A stretch of 64,000 bases of DNA from Streptomyces qaidamensis (GCF_001611795.1 NZ_CP015098.1:6386001-6450000); one strand, 5' to 3'; positions 6,263 through 15,842 are shown, counted from the stretch's first letter. Numbers and translations: made by a program. Notes: generated from the letters alone by a model not told the origin.

Positions 6263-9199
6263 TCAGTCCGGACGCTCCGCCGGCAGCAGCCGCAGCAGCT
6301 GCTCCGCCTCCGCCCGGCGGGCCCGCACCGCCTCGCCCTCGCCGTCCCCGGCCTCCGAGATGCCGTGTCCCTCGTACGCCGCCAGCACCGCACGCGCGCG
6401 TGCCACCGCGTCGGCGGGGCGGCCCAGGTCGGCCTCCAGCCGGCCCGCGGTGAGTTCCGCGCCGGTGCGGCTGTGCAGCGCGCCGTCCCCGAGGGAGGCG
6501 AACACGTCGGCCGAGCGCACCACTTGGGCCAGCGCCTCCTCGAACACCTCACGGACCGGGGCGCCCTCGGCGTCCTCGGCGGCGGAGCGGGCCAGCAGGT
6601 CGCCGAACTGCTGGTGGGTGTGGCCGAGTTCGGCGACGAGCTGCTGCCGGGACTCCTCGTCGGTGGCTGCCTCCCGCGCCGCCTCGCACTCCCGGACGGC
6701 GTCCGCCATCAGATCGCGTGCCTCTCCCAGCCCGTCCTGCGCGCGGAGCGCCAGCCAGGCGCGGGCGCGCAGGGAGCGGATCAGGCCGTGGGTGTTGCCG
6801 AGCTCGCGCCACAGCCCGCCCGCGCGCGCGTAGGCCTGGTCCGCCTCCGCCGCCAGTCCGGCCTGCCCGAGGGACTCCCCGGCCAGGTGGGCGAGGGTCG
6901 CGTGGTCGTGCTGCTCGGGCCAGTGCCGGGCGATCTCGGCGGCCTGCAGGCGCCGTTCGGCGGCGGCCCGGTGCTCGCCCAGCTCGCTCAGGCAGTCGCC
7001 GAGCCACCACTGCGTCTGCACGACCGCCCCGTCGCCGTGCGTCTCGGCGGTCAGGTCGGGCAGCGCCGACTCCAGCACCTCCGCGGCCTCGGCCCACCGC
7101 CCCTGCCGCAGCAGGAAGCCGCCGAGCTGCTGTCGCGCCCACGCCCCCAGCGTCGCCGACTCGCCCGCCTCGTCGGCCCAGTGGGCGGCCTCCAGGGCGT
7201 GCCGGGCGGCCTCCGCGGCCTCACCCCGGCCGCCGACGACCTCGGCGAGCTGAAGGTGCAGCTGGGCCCGCCCGGGCGCCTCCAGCTGCGCCCCGCCGTG
7301 CTCCAGGGCCGCCCGCAGCGCCCGTTCCGCCTCCGCCATGTCGCCGAGATGGTGGGCCAGAGAGGCGAGCCGGGCCTCGTATTCCACCGCGAACCACGGC
7401 AGCCCCGCCGCCACGAACTCCGCCGCGCCCCGGGCGAACAGCTCCGCGGCGCTCTCCAGATCCCCGGCCAGCCCCGCCAGCTCCCCGAGCATCGCCCGGG
7501 CCTCGGCGACCCGGGCGGCCAGCCGTACGTCCTCCTCGGTCCGGCCCTCGACAAGCGCGAGGACTTCCCGGACGGCGCCCTCGGCCTCGGCGAGAGCCGC
7601 CGGGTCGCCCTCGGCGCCGTGCGCCCGGCGCGTCAGGATCCGCGCCCGGCTCATCACGACGGACGCCGTCTGGCGGATGGCCGTGCCGTCGGCGGCGTAC
7701 AGCGCGAGGACCTCGTCGTAGAGGCCGGTCACCGCCGCGACGGCACCTTCCGCATCACCCGCGAGTGCGCGGACGTACGCCCCACGCGCGCGTGCCGCGA
7801 GGGCCTCGCCCGGGTCGCCCGCTTCCGCGTAGAGACCGGCGGCCCGTTCGAAGAGCTCGCTGCCCTCGGGGCCGAGGGACATCGCCTCGTGGTCGGCCAT
7901 CTCGGCACGATCGCGCGGGTCGAGTTCCGTGCCCGCAGCAGCCGCGGCGGCAGCCGCCCACGCCTCCACGGCGCCCGGCCGCAGGGTGTCCGACAGCCGC
8001 CGCGCCTCGGCCAGCAGGGCAGGCAGATCCGGCTGCCCGGTGGCGGGAGCCGGAGCCGCGGCGGGAGCGGGCGGGGGAGCCGGCCGTACCGACCGCACTC
8101 CCAGCGGCAGCCGCTCCACCAGCGGTCGCCGTGCCATACGCGCGCGTGTCCGCTCGCTCACGTGCGTCGTGCCGTTGCGTTCGTCGAAGCGCGCCGCCAG
8201 GGCGAGGGCCACCTCGCGCGCGTGCGTGGCGAGTTCGCGGGCGGTCCACTCCCGGCCGGCCGGGCCCGGCACCTGCCGGTCGCCCAGCCCGAGCCCGGTC
8301 AGCCGGTCCATGAGCAGGGCGACCACGCTCATGAAGTCCAGCTTGCTCTGCGGATGTCCGTCGTCCGTGAAGTACGCAGGCCGCTCCGCGAGCAGCTCCA
8401 GGCCCCGCGCCTCGTTGCCGGTGAGCGCGCAGAACTCCACGTGCTCCGCGTAGGCGCCACGCATGCTCTCCATCGCCCGGACGAGCCGGAAGCCCTGCAG
8501 ATGGTTGGCCCGGGCCTCCTCCTCGCGGCCCAGCCGCAGCAGCGGCACCAGGGACGACGCGAGGGCCGTGTGCGGCTCGTGGGCGCAGGTGTACTCGCCC
8601 TCCAGCACCGGCCCCCACAGCTCCAGCGCCTGTGCGTCCCGCCCCTGCTCCGCCTGCCACCAGCCCTGCCCGTGCAGCTCGCACGCGTGGCAGTCGGCCA
8701 TGCTGTCGCGGTCGGCCGCCAGCCACGCGGCGTACGCCCGCTCGGCCCGCGCCACGTCCCCCACGTGCGCGGCCACACTGTGCTCGGCGCTGCGCACGGC
8801 CCGTTCGGAGTGCCCGGCGAGCCGGTAGCGGTGCTCCATCTCGCCGAGCCACTTCTCGATCGAGGCGAGCGGGACGTGCGGCTGGTCGAGCATGCCGGCC
8901 GAAACCCACTTGAAGACCCAGTGCAGCGAGTGGGTCTCGTACGCGTCGAAGTCCTCGGGCCGTTCGTCCCACATGCGCAGCAGGCGCGCGAAGGGGACGA
9001 ACATCTTCCCCTTCTCGGAGCTGTAGTTGTAGACCTTCAGCTGGTGGCCGAGCGCCTCGATGACGGCCAGCGGGACGTTCAGCTTCTCGGCCGCGGTCAG
9101 CAGCTCCTCCGCGCGCGCGTTGCGGGCCGGCCCCTCCGGCTGCCCGGAGTTCTCCGCCATCGCCTCGCGCAGGGCGTCGAAGTCCGTGATCTCCGTCAT
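6263..9199 (-). CDS. Large tetratricopeptide-repeat protein, partner gene of HSP90
   Basis: 978 residues, cytoplasmic (no signal peptide or membrane segment). The N-terminal ~150 residues form a distinct conserved-looking region (KVYNYSSEKGKMFVPFARLLRMWDERPEDFD). TPR-like helical repeats follow from ~200 to 310, then a proline/alanine linker (~455-480), then a second long array of TPR helices to the end. The ATG overlaps the htpG stop (ATGA), so the two are translationally coupled with HSP90 first. By analogy with eukaryotic TPR co-chaperones it may bind the HSP90 protein or deliver clients; this is inference. Three copies of the ACGCGCGCGTG motif fall inside this gene. Confidence 0.8.
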   Translation of the reverse strand: MTEITDFDALREAMAENSGQPEGPARNARAEELLTAAEKLNVPLAVIEALGHQLKVYNYSSEKGKMFVPFARLLRMWDERPEDFDAYETHSLHWVFKWVSAGMLDQPHVPLASIEKWLGEMEHRYRLAGHSERAVRSAEHSVAAHVGDVARAERAYAAWLAADRDSMADCHACELHGQGWWQAEQGRDAQALELWGPVLEGEYTCAHEPHTALASSLVPLLRLGREEEARANHLQGFRLVRAMESMRGAYAEHVEFCALTGNEARGLELLAERPAYFTDDGHPQSKLDFMSVVALLMDRLTGLGLGDRQVPGPAGREWTARELATHAREVALALAARFDERNGTTHVSERTRARMARRPLVERLPLGVRSVRPAPPPAPAAAPAPATGQPDLPALLAEARRLSDTLRPGAVEAWAAAAAAAAGTELDPRDRAEMADHEAMSLGPEGSELFERAAGLYAEAGDPGEALAARARGAYVRALAGDAEGAVAAVTGLYDEVLALYAADGTAIRQTASVVMSRARILTRRAHGAEGDPAALAEAEGAVREVLALVEGRTEEDVRLAARVAEARAMLGELAGLAGDLESAAELFARGAAEFVAAGLPWFAVEYEARLASLAHHLGDMAEAERALRAALEHGGAQLEAPGRAQLHLQLAEVVGGRGEAAEAARHALEAAHWADEAGESATLGAWARQQLGGFLLRQGRWAEAAEVLESALPDLTAETHGDGAVVQTQWWLGDCLSELGEHRAAAERRLQAAEIARHWPEQHDHATLAHLAGESLGQAGLAAEADQAYARAGGLWRELGNTHGLIRSLRARAWLALRAQDGLGEARDLMADAVRECEAAREAATDEESRQQLVAELGHTHQQFGDLLARSAAEDAEGAPVREVFEEALAQVVRSADVFASLGDGALHSRTGAELTAGRLEADLGRPADAVARARAVLAAYEGHGISEAGDGEGEAVRARRAEAEQLLRLLPAERPD

Positions 9200-11040
9200 G
9201 CCTGACCGTCCTCGCTGTGCGTGGCCCACTCCAGGAGGCCGATGAACGCGCGGTTGAGCAGTGCCGAGTCGGCCGGCCTGAGCGGTCGCTGCGCCATCAG
9301 CAGCGCCTGCCCGTAGAGCGACTCCGTGGCCGTGCCGATCAGCTCCGGGTCGGGCAGCGCGCTGATCCTCCGGACCAGCGGATTGAGGTGGTTGAGCACC
9401 AGACGCGCGCGGGGTGCGCTGCCCCGCAGGGAGCCCAGGATCCCCGCCCACAGGTCGTCGGCCCGCTCCTCGGCGTCCGCGCGGGCCTGCTCGTGCCGGG
9501 CGTCCCGGTCGTCGAGGTGCAGCGCGGGCACGGACAGCGGGTGGAAGGCCCGCAGGACGACGTCACAGCCCAGTGGGTCGAGCCGGGCCCGGGCCGCCGC
9601 CAGGAAGCCGGACAAGGTCAGCTCCTCGGCCGGGTCGACCGCGTCCAGATGCGCGGTCACCGTCTCCGCGTCCAGCTCGGCGACCACGGTCCCCGGTCGC
9701 ACCGACGGCAGCGCCTGAACCAGCTCGCTGTCGTAGGTGTAGCCGCCGTTGATCACGCCGATGCCCTGCGCGGACGCGATCGGCGCGACCTGCCGGTACT
9801 CCTCGACGGTCCGCGTGAAGTGCACCACCGGGTGCCGCTGCGCGAACTCCTCCAGGGACAGCCGCCCGTCGGTCGTCTCGAACGGCAGCCACGGCAGCAT
9901 CGTGCGCAGCATCTCCCGGTCGTGCCGGGCCAGCGACTTCACGCCCAGGTGGTGCACCGACAAGAACGCGGCCAGCCGCTCCGGATCACCGGCCGCCAGA
10001 CCCGTCAGCCAGGCCCGGATCCGCTCGCCCAGCGCCTCCCGTACGGCCGCCAGCGTCTCGTCCTCGTACAGCGACTCGCGTGACGCCGTGGGCCGCAGGC
10101 TGTCGGTGTCGAGCACACAGCGCACGAAGAACGCCCAGTCGGGCAGCAGCTGTTCGGCCCGCTCGGTCAGCAGCATGCCCTTGAGGTGCACGCGGTGAAC
10201 GGCGCGCTGGGCCGGGCTGACCGCCGACGGCAGCACGTACGCCACCCCGCGGATGCCGGCCAGCGGCACGGACAGGTCGATCGTGTCCAGCGGTGTGAAG
10301 CCGAACAGGTCGTGGCAGTGCCGGGCGAGGGCGACGCGCCGGGCGGCCGGGCCGGGATACGGACGGTCCCAGGGCGCCGGAAGGTCGGTGACCGCCTCGT
10401 CGCCGACCCGGACGTCGTACGGCAGCAGCGACCCGAAGTCCCGGGCCAGCGCCTCGACCCGCTCGGGCGAGAGCCACTCCGAGGCACCCGCCCGGGCCAC
10501 CAGGTGCACGGTCGTGCCCGGTTCGGGCCGCTCGGCGTCCGGCAGCGTCCGCACGGTGTACGAACCGTCGTCGGTCGCCGTCCACTCCACCGGCGGTGCC
10601 CCGGGTGTACGGGCGCTGCGGCTGACGACCCGGATCCGCTCGGCGACGACGAAACAGGCCAGCAGCCCGATGCCGAACTGCCCGAGGAAGCCGGACCGCG
10701 CCTCCTGAAGTCCCTCGGCCCGCTTGGAGCTGCGCCCGATGGTGGCGAGCAGGCTGTGCACGTCGGCCTCGGTGAGGCCCACGCCGGTGTCCTCGATCCG
10801 CAGGGCGCCGCCCTCGGCGTACAGCCGCACCCGGGCCGGAGCGTCGGGTTCCGTCGCGTGTCTGGCCGTGATGGCGTCCACGGCGTTCTGCAGCAGCTCC
10901 CGCAGATACACCTTCGGACCGGAGTAGAGGTGGTGGGAGAGCAGGTCCACCAGACCACGCAGGTCGACCTGGAACGTATGAGGTGAGGAGGGCGAATGGG
11001 GTGCCTGGGATGCCTGTGAGGTCTGGGAGTCCATCTTCAC
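9196..11040 (-). CDS. htpG: HSP90-family chaperone (HtpG-like)
   Basis: 614 residues. The N-terminal GHKL ATPase is clear: LRELLQNAVDA (N box), IEDTGVGLT (G1), ATIGRSSKRAEG, and GFLGQFGIGLLACF (G2). Middle-domain segments such as IRGVAYVLPSA, VHLKGMLL and PTASRESLYED match HtpG. A Ser/Gln-rich extension of ~20 residues precedes the conserved FQVDLRGL. GTG at 11040 is used; ATG at 11034 is an alternative. No C-terminal MEEVD motif. It forms a two-gene operon with the TPR gene. It is diverged from E. coli HtpG, so substrate range cannot be inferred. Confidence 0.9.
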   Translation of the reverse strand: MKMDSQTSQASQAPHSPSSPHTFQVDLRGLVDLLSHHLYSGPKVYLRELLQNAVDAITARHATEPDAPARVRLYAEGGALRIEDTGVGLTEADVHSLLATIGRSSKRAEGLQEARSGFLGQFGIGLLACFVVAERIRVVSRSARTPGAPPVEWTATDDGSYTVRTLPDAERPEPGTTVHLVARAGASEWLSPERVEALARDFGSLLPYDVRVGDEAVTDLPAPWDRPYPGPAARRVALARHCHDLFGFTPLDTIDLSVPLAGIRGVAYVLPSAVSPAQRAVHRVHLKGMLLTERAEQLLPDWAFFVRCVLDTDSLRPTASRESLYEDETLAAVREALGERIRAWLTGLAAGDPERLAAFLSVHHLGVKSLARHDREMLRTMLPWLPFETTDGRLSLEEFAQRHPVVHFTRTVEEYRQVAPIASAQGIGVINGGYTYDSELVQALPSVRPGTVVAELDAETVTAHLDAVDPAEELTLSGFLAAARARLDPLGCDVVLRAFHPLSVPALHLDDRDARHEQARADAEERADDLWAGILGSLRGSAPRARLVLNHLNPLVRRISALPDPELIGTATESLYGQALLMAQRPLRPADSALLNRAFIGLLEWATHSEDGQA

Positions 11041-11221
11041 GGCGCCGGTGGGGGACTCGCGACGGCGCGGGGTAGGGCGGTCCCGGTGGGGCGGTGACCG
11101 CGAAAGGGAGCCGGGAGCGCGTCATCCTAAGGCCCGAACCAGCCGCCTGACCAGGGGTTTCCGGGATCTTTACGGCGATCCGGCCGCGGCCTGGGAGCCA
11201 TTGTCAGTGGCGTGGTGTGCA

Positions 11222-13450
11222 ATGGATCTCGTGCCCGCACTGGAAGAACCCCTGCGACAGCCGCTGAAGTCGGTGCTCGGCCCCGCCACCGCGAAGGTGA
11301 TGGCCGAGCACCTCGGCCTGCTCACCGTCGGCGACCTCCTCCACCACTACCCGCGCAGATACGAGGAGCGCGGCCAGCTCACGCACCTCGCCGACCTCCC
11401 CATGGACGAGCACGTCACGGTGGTCGCGCAGGTCGCCGACGCCCGCCTGCACACGTTCGCCTCCGCCAAGGCCCCGCGCGGCAAGGGCCAGCGCCTGGAG
11501 GTCACGATCACGGACGGCAGCGGCCGGCTGCAACTGGTCTTCTTCGGCGCAGGCGTCCACAAGCCCCACAAGGAACTGCTGCCGGGCACGCGCGCGATGT
11601 TCGCGGGCAAGGTCTCCGTCTTCAACCGCCGCCTCCAACTCGCCCACCCGGCCTACGAGTTGCTGCGCGGCGACCCGGAGGAGTCCGTCGAGACCTGGGC
11701 GGGCGCGCTGATCCCGATCTACCCCGCCACCGCCAAGCTGGAGTCCTGGAAGATCGGCAAGGCGATCCAGACGGTCCTGCCCACGGCCCGGGAGGCCGTC
11801 GAGCCGCTCCCGGAGTCCCTGCGCGAGGGCCGCGGCCTGGTGCCCCTCCCCGAAGCCCTGCTGAAGATCCACCGCCCGCACACCAAGGCCGACATCGAGG
11901 ACGCCCGCTCCCGCCTCAAGTGGGACGAGGCCTTCGTCCTCCAGGTCGCCCTGGCCCGCCGCCGCCACGCGGACGCCCAACTGCCCGCCGTCCCCCGCAG
12001 ACCTGCCCCCGACGGCCTCCTCACCGCCTTCGACGCCCGCCTCCCCTTCACCCTCACCGACGGCCAGCAGCGCGTCTCCCGGGAGATTTTCGACGACCTG
12101 GCCACGGACCATCCGATGCACCGGCTGTTGCAGGGGGAGGTCGGTTCGGGGAAAACCATGGTCGCCCTGCGCGCCATGCTCGCCACCGTCGACGCCGGGG
12201 GCCAGGCCGCCATGCTCGCGCCCACCGAAGTGCTCGCCCAGCAGCACCACCGGTCCATCGTCGAGATGATGGGCGAACTGGCCGAGGGCGGCATGCTGGG
12301 CGGGGCCGAGCAGGCCACCAAGGTGGTGCTGCTCACCGGCTCCATGGGGGCGGCGGCCCGGCGGCACGCCCTGCTCGACCTCACCACCGGCGAAGCCGGC
12401 ATCGTCATCGGCACGCACGCGCTGATCGAGGACAAGGTGCAGTTCCACGACCTGGGCCTGGTCGTGGTCGACGAACAGCACCGCTTCGGCGTGGAGCAGC
12501 GCGACGCCCTGCGCGGCAAGGGCAAACAGCCCCCGCATCTGCTGGTCATGACGGCCACGCCCATCCCGCGCACGGTCGCCATGACCGTCTTCGGCGACCT
12601 GGAGACGTCCGTCCTGGACCAGCTCCCGGCGGGCCGCTCGCCGATCGCCAGCCATGTGGTCCCGGCCGCGGACAAGCCTCACTTCCTGTCCCGCGCGTGG
12701 GACAGGGTCCGCGAGGAGGTGGAGAACGGCCACCAGGCCTACGTGGTCTGCCCCCGCATCGGTGACGAGGAGGACGACCCGAAGAAGTCCGGCGGGAAGA
12801 AGCCGTCGCAGTCTCCGGAGGACGCCGCGGAGAAGCGCCCGCCCCTCGCCGTCCTCGACGTGGCCGATCAGCTGGTCAAGGGCCCCCTCAAGGGCCTGCG
12901 GGTCGAAGTCCTGCACGGCAGGATGCACCCCGACGACAAGGACGCCGTCATGCGCCGCTTCGCCGCCGGCGAGACGCATGTCCTCGTCGCCACGACGGTC
13001 ATCGAGGTCGGCGTCAACGTCCCGAACGCAACCGCCATGGTGATCATGGACGCCGACCGCTTCGGCGTCTCCCAGCTCCACCAGCTGCGCGGCCGTGTGG
13101 GCCGTGGCTCGGCCCCCGGCCTCTGCCTCCTGGTCACCGAGATGCCCGAGGCGAGCCCGGCCCGTCAGCGCCTGGGCGCGGTCGCCTCCACGCTCGACGG
13201 CTTCGAACTCTCCCGCATCGACCTGGAGCAACGCCGCGAGGGCGATGTCCTCGGCCAGGCCCAGTCGGGAGCCCGCACCAGCCTCAGGATGCTCGCGGTC
13301 ATCGAGGACGAGGAGATCATCGCGGAGGCGAGGGAGGAGGCGACGGCTGTCGTGGCGGCCGATCCGGAGCTGACCGGCCTTCCCGCACTCCGGACGGCTT
13401 TGGACGCCCTCCTGGACGAGGAAAGGGAACAGTACTTGGAAAAGGGATGA
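11222..13450 (+). CDS. recG: ATP-dependent DNA helicase RecG
   Basis: 742 residues. N-terminal wedge/OB domain (HHYPRRYEERGQL ... VVAQVADARLHTF ... KGQRLEVTITDGSG), SF2 helicase motifs Walker A GEVGSGKTM (~residue 305) and DEQHRFGVEQR, motif III MTATPIPRT, then VIEVGVNVPNA and QLRGRVGRG. It reverses stalled replication forks and branch-migrates Holliday junctions. ATG 11222 is chosen because similarity starts there; upstream in-frame GTGs exist. A low-complexity KKSGGKKPSQSPEDAAE insert sits around residue 520. Divergent from htpG. Confidence 0.95.
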   Translation: MDLVPALEEPLRQPLKSVLGPATAKVMAEHLGLLTVGDLLHHYPRRYEERGQLTHLADLPMDEHVTVVAQVADARLHTFASAKAPRGKGQRLEVTITDGSGRLQLVFFGAGVHKPHKELLPGTRAMFAGKVSVFNRRLQLAHPAYELLRGDPEESVETWAGALIPIYPATAKLESWKIGKAIQTVLPTAREAVEPLPESLREGRGLVPLPEALLKIHRPHTKADIEDARSRLKWDEAFVLQVALARRRHADAQLPAVPRRPAPDGLLTAFDARLPFTLTDGQQRVSREIFDDLATDHPMHRLLQGEVGSGKTMVALRAMLATVDAGGQAAMLAPTEVLAQQHHRSIVEMMGELAEGGMLGGAEQATKVVLLTGSMGAAARRHALLDLTTGEAGIVIGTHALIEDKVQFHDLGLVVVDEQHRFGVEQRDALRGKGKQPPHLLVMTATPIPRTVAMTVFGDLETSVLDQLPAGRSPIASHVVPAADKPHFLSRAWDRVREEVENGHQAYVVCPRIGDEEDDPKKSGGKKPSQSPEDAAEKRPPLAVLDVADQLVKGPLKGLRVEVLHGRMHPDDKDAVMRRFAAGETHVLVATTVIEVGVNVPNATAMVIMDADRFGVSQLHQLRGRVGRGSAPGLCLLVTEMPEASPARQRLGAVASTLDGFELSRIDLEQRREGDVLGQAQSGARTSLRMLAVIEDEEIIAEAREEATAVVAADPELTGLPALRTALDALLDEEREQYLEKG

Positions 13451-13458
13451 GTGACGGC

Positions 13459-13525
13459 ACCCCAGGGGCGCGGGCCGTGAGCCATATGCGGCTACCGCCG
13501 CGCGGGCGCGACCAGCCACACTGAT
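13459..13525. repeat. Dispersed Streptomyces intergenic repeat, copy B (long form)
   Basis: Between recG and rsmD. Starts CCCCAGGGGCGCGGG and ends GGGCGCGACCAGCCACAC, with a ~25-nt internal segment containing CCATATGCGGCTACCGCCGCG that the shorter copies lack. It shares its outer arms with copies at 1155-1205 and 23226-23274. It can form a long imperfect hairpin and may act as a terminator for recG. Confidence 0.6.
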
Positions 13526-13557
13526 ACCGGAAAGCCGCCGACCACCAAGGACCAACG

Positions 13558-14145
13558 ATGACCCGCGTGATCGCCGGCCAGGCCGGCGGACGCCGCCTGG
13601 CCGTCCCGCCAGGGACAGGCACCCGCCCCACCTCCGACCGCGCCCGCGAAGGCCTCTTCTCCACCTGGCAGTCCCTCCTCGGCGGCCCCCTGGAAGGCGA
13701 ACGCGTCCTCGACCTCTACGCCGGCTCGGGCGCAGTGGGCCTGGAGGCCCTGTCCCGGGGCGCGGGCCACACCCTCCTCGTCGAAGCCGACGCCAAAGCC
13801 GTCCGCACGGTCCGCGAGAACGTGAAGAACCTCGGCCTCCCCGGCGCCGAGGTCAGATCCGGCAAAGCGGAACAGATCATCCGTACGCCACCCCCCGGCG
13901 CCCCGTACGACCTCGTCTTCCTCGACCCCCCGTACGCCGTCACGGACGACGATCTTCGGGAGATCCTCCTCACACTCCGCACCGAGGGCTGGCTCGCCGA
14001 GGAAGCCCTCGTCACCGTGGAGCGCAGCACCAGAGGCGGTGAATTCCGGTGGCCCGGGGGTTTCGAACCCCTCCGGGCCCGTCGCTACGGCGAGGGAACG
14101 TTTTGGTACGGTCGCGCCGCCTCTACGTGCGAAGACGCACGATGA
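13558..14145 (+). CDS. rsmD: 16S rRNA (guanine966-N2)-methyltransferase
   Basis: 195 residues. Class I SAM methyltransferase with the RsmD N-terminus MTRVIAGQAGGRRL and PTSDRAREGLFSTW, SAM motif LDLYAGSGAVGLEALSRGA and catalytic motif FLDPPY. Modifies G966 in helix 31 of 16S rRNA during 30S assembly. The stop overlaps the possible upstream ATG of coaD (14142), and the pairing rsmD-coaD is widely conserved. Confidence 0.93.
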   Translation: MTRVIAGQAGGRRLAVPPGTGTRPTSDRAREGLFSTWQSLLGGPLEGERVLDLYAGSGAVGLEALSRGAGHTLLVEADAKAVRTVRENVKNLGLPGAEVRSGKAEQIIRTPPPGAPYDLVFLDPPYAVTDDDLREILLTLRTEGWLAEEALVTVERSTRGGEFRWPGGFEPLRARRYGEGTFWYGRAASTCEDAR

Positions 14146-14171
14146 CCGGACCGGAGAGCGAGGGAACACAA

Positions 14172-14651
14172 GTGCGCCGCGCCGTCTGTCCCGGGTCGTT
14201 CGACCCGATCACCAACGGACACCTCGACATCATCTCCCGCGCCTCCAGGCTGTACGACGAGGTCTATGTCGCGGTGATGATCAACCAGGCCAAGAAGGGC
14301 CTGTTCGAGATCGAGGAGCGGATCGACCTGATCCGCCGGGTCACCGCCGAGTACGGCAACGTCCGAGTGGAGGCATTCCACGGCCTGCTCGTCGACTTCT
14401 GCAAGCAGCGCGAGATCCCCGCCATCGTCAAGGGCCTGCGCGCGGTCAGTGACTTCGACTACGAGCTGCAGATGGCCCAGATGAACAATGGCCTCTCGGG
14501 CGTGGAGACCCTCTTCATCCCCACCAACCCCACCTACAGCTTCCTGTCGTCCTCCCTGGTCAAGGAGGTCGCGACCTGGGGCGGCGACGTCTCCCACCTG
14601 GTACCCGCGGAGGTCCTCGGCGTCCTCACCGAGCGCCTGCGGAAGGACTGA
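14172..14651 (+). CDS. coaD: Phosphopantetheine adenylyltransferase
   Basis: Penultimate step of coenzyme A synthesis. 159 residues from GTG 14172, matching the usual 158-161. Motifs: AVCPGSFDPITNGHLDI (nucleotidyltransferase TxGH), KGLRAVSDFDYELQMAQMN and YSFLSSSLVKEVA. GTG 14172 is preferred (AGGGA seven bases upstream; conserved protein starts MRRAVCPG). ATG 14142, coupled to rsmD by an ATGA overlap, would add ten residues and is an alternative. Confidence 0.93.
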   Translation: MRRAVCPGSFDPITNGHLDIISRASRLYDEVYVAVMINQAKKGLFEIEERIDLIRRVTAEYGNVRVEAFHGLLVDFCKQREIPAIVKGLRAVSDFDYELQMAQMNNGLSGVETLFIPTNPTYSFLSSSLVKEVATWGGDVSHLVPAEVLGVLTERLRKD

Positions 14652-14771
14652 ACCGGCACGGACGTTCCCCCGGGGCCTGACTGCCCGTCACCCGGTGTTC
14701 CGGGGCGACCCCGTGGCCGTACAGTCGTCCCGTCCGTCTCCAACGCATCTGTAGAGAGTGGCGAGCACACG

Positions 14772-15842
14772 GTGGACGTGCAGAAGAAGCTGGACGAGAT
14801 CGTCTCCGCGGTCTCCGGCGCCCGGTCCATGCCCATGTCGGCCTCGTGCGTGGTCAACCGCGCCGACCTGCTCGCGATGCTGGAAGAGGTGCGCGCGGCG
14901 CTGCCCGACTCCCTCGCCCAGGCGCAGGAGCTGATCGGCGGCCGTGAGCACATGGTCGAGCAGGCCCGCCAGGAGGCCCAGCGGATCATCGAGGGCGCGC
15001 ATGCCGAGCGCGGGTCGCTGATCTCCGGCACCGAGGTCGCCCGCCGCTCCCAGGAGGAGGCCGACCGGATCCTCGCCGAGGCCCGCCAGGAGGCCGAGGA
15101 GATCCGCGCCGAGGCCGACGAGTACGTCGACTCCAAGCTCGCCAACTTCGAGGTCGTCCTCACCAAGACCCTGGGCTCCGTCGGCCGCGGCCGCGAGAAG
15201 CTCCTGGGCACCGGCCCCGGCACCGACGAGCAGGGCTACTACGACGAGGACGCCCCCGAGCGCAGCCACGACCCCGAGACCCAGCGCCGCAGCGCCGACG
15301 AGTACGTCGACGTCAAGCTGGGCGCCTTCGAGGCGGTCCTCGCCAAGACCCTGGAGGCCGTCGGCCGCGGCCGGCAGAAGCTGCACGGCCGGATCGCCAG
15401 CGACGACCTCGGTGCCCTCGCCGACGACACCAGCACCGTCCAGCACTCCAGCGACGCCGACTACCTCGCCGACCTGGCCGCCCTCACGGACCAGAAGCCC
15501 CCGGCCGGACGTCCCGCCCAGCAGCAGGACTACGCACAGCCACAGCAGCCGGAGCCCGTGTACGGCTACCAGCAACAGCCCGACCCCTACGGCGGCTACC
15601 CGCAGCAGGCCTACGCCGCTCAGCAGGACCCCTACGGCTACCAGCAGGCCGATCCGTATGCCTACCAGGGCTACGACCCCCAGCAGGCCGCCTACGACCC
15701 GAACCAGGCCCAGCAGCAGCAGGCCTCCCAAGGGCAACAAGGCCACCAGGGCTACGCCCTCGACGAGACCAGTCTCTTCGACACCAGCATGATCAGCGCC
15801 GAGCAGTTGCGGGCCTACGAGCAGGGCCGGGGCCAGGGCTGA
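14772..15842 (+). CDS. DivIVA-like coiled-coil protein with Q/Y/P-rich tail
   Basis: 356 residues, GTG start. Residues ~1-40 (MDVQKKLDEIVSAVSGARSM, CVVNRADLLAMLEEVRAAL) and the coiled coil that follows resemble the DivIVA/SepIVA class of actinobacterial cell-division or wall-synthesis scaffolds. A ~30-residue block is duplicated: ADEYVDSKLANFEVVL...VGRGREKL (~115-147) and ADEYVDVKLGAFEAVL...VGRGRQKL (~177-209). From ~245 to 330 the sequence is dominated by Gln, Tyr, Pro and Ala (PDPYGGYPQQAY, AAQQDPYGYQQ). It ends in a short conserved-looking SLFDTSMISAEQLRAYEQ. Located between coaD and yceD. Confidence 0.8.
   Translation: MDVQKKLDEIVSAVSGARSMPMSASCVVNRADLLAMLEEVRAALPDSLAQAQELIGGREHMVEQARQEAQRIIEGAHAERGSLISGTEVARRSQEEADRILAEARQEAEEIRAEADEYVDSKLANFEVVLTKTLGSVGRGREKLLGTGPGTDEQGYYDEDAPERSHDPETQRRSADEYVDVKLGAFEAVLAKTLEAVGRGRQKLHGRIASDDLGALADDTSTVQHSSDADYLADLAALTDQKPPAGRPAQQQDYAQPQQPEPVYGYQQQPDPYGGYPQQAYAAQQDPYGYQQADPYAYQGYDPQQAAYDPNQAQQQQASQGQQGHQGYALDETSLFDTSMISAEQLRAYEQGRGQG

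Noticed and set aside
11204..13555. 783-codon frame antisense to recG
   Set aside because: Shadow of the recG codon pattern; no ribosome site or motif.
13317..13664. Minus-strand frame across the recG-rsmD gap
   Set aside because: Overlaps the dispersed repeat and both genes; no support.
15480..15780. Repeated CAG-rich DNA as a CRISPR-like or satellite array
   Set aside because: It is coding sequence for the Q/Y/P-rich tail; spacing is irregular and there are no spacers.
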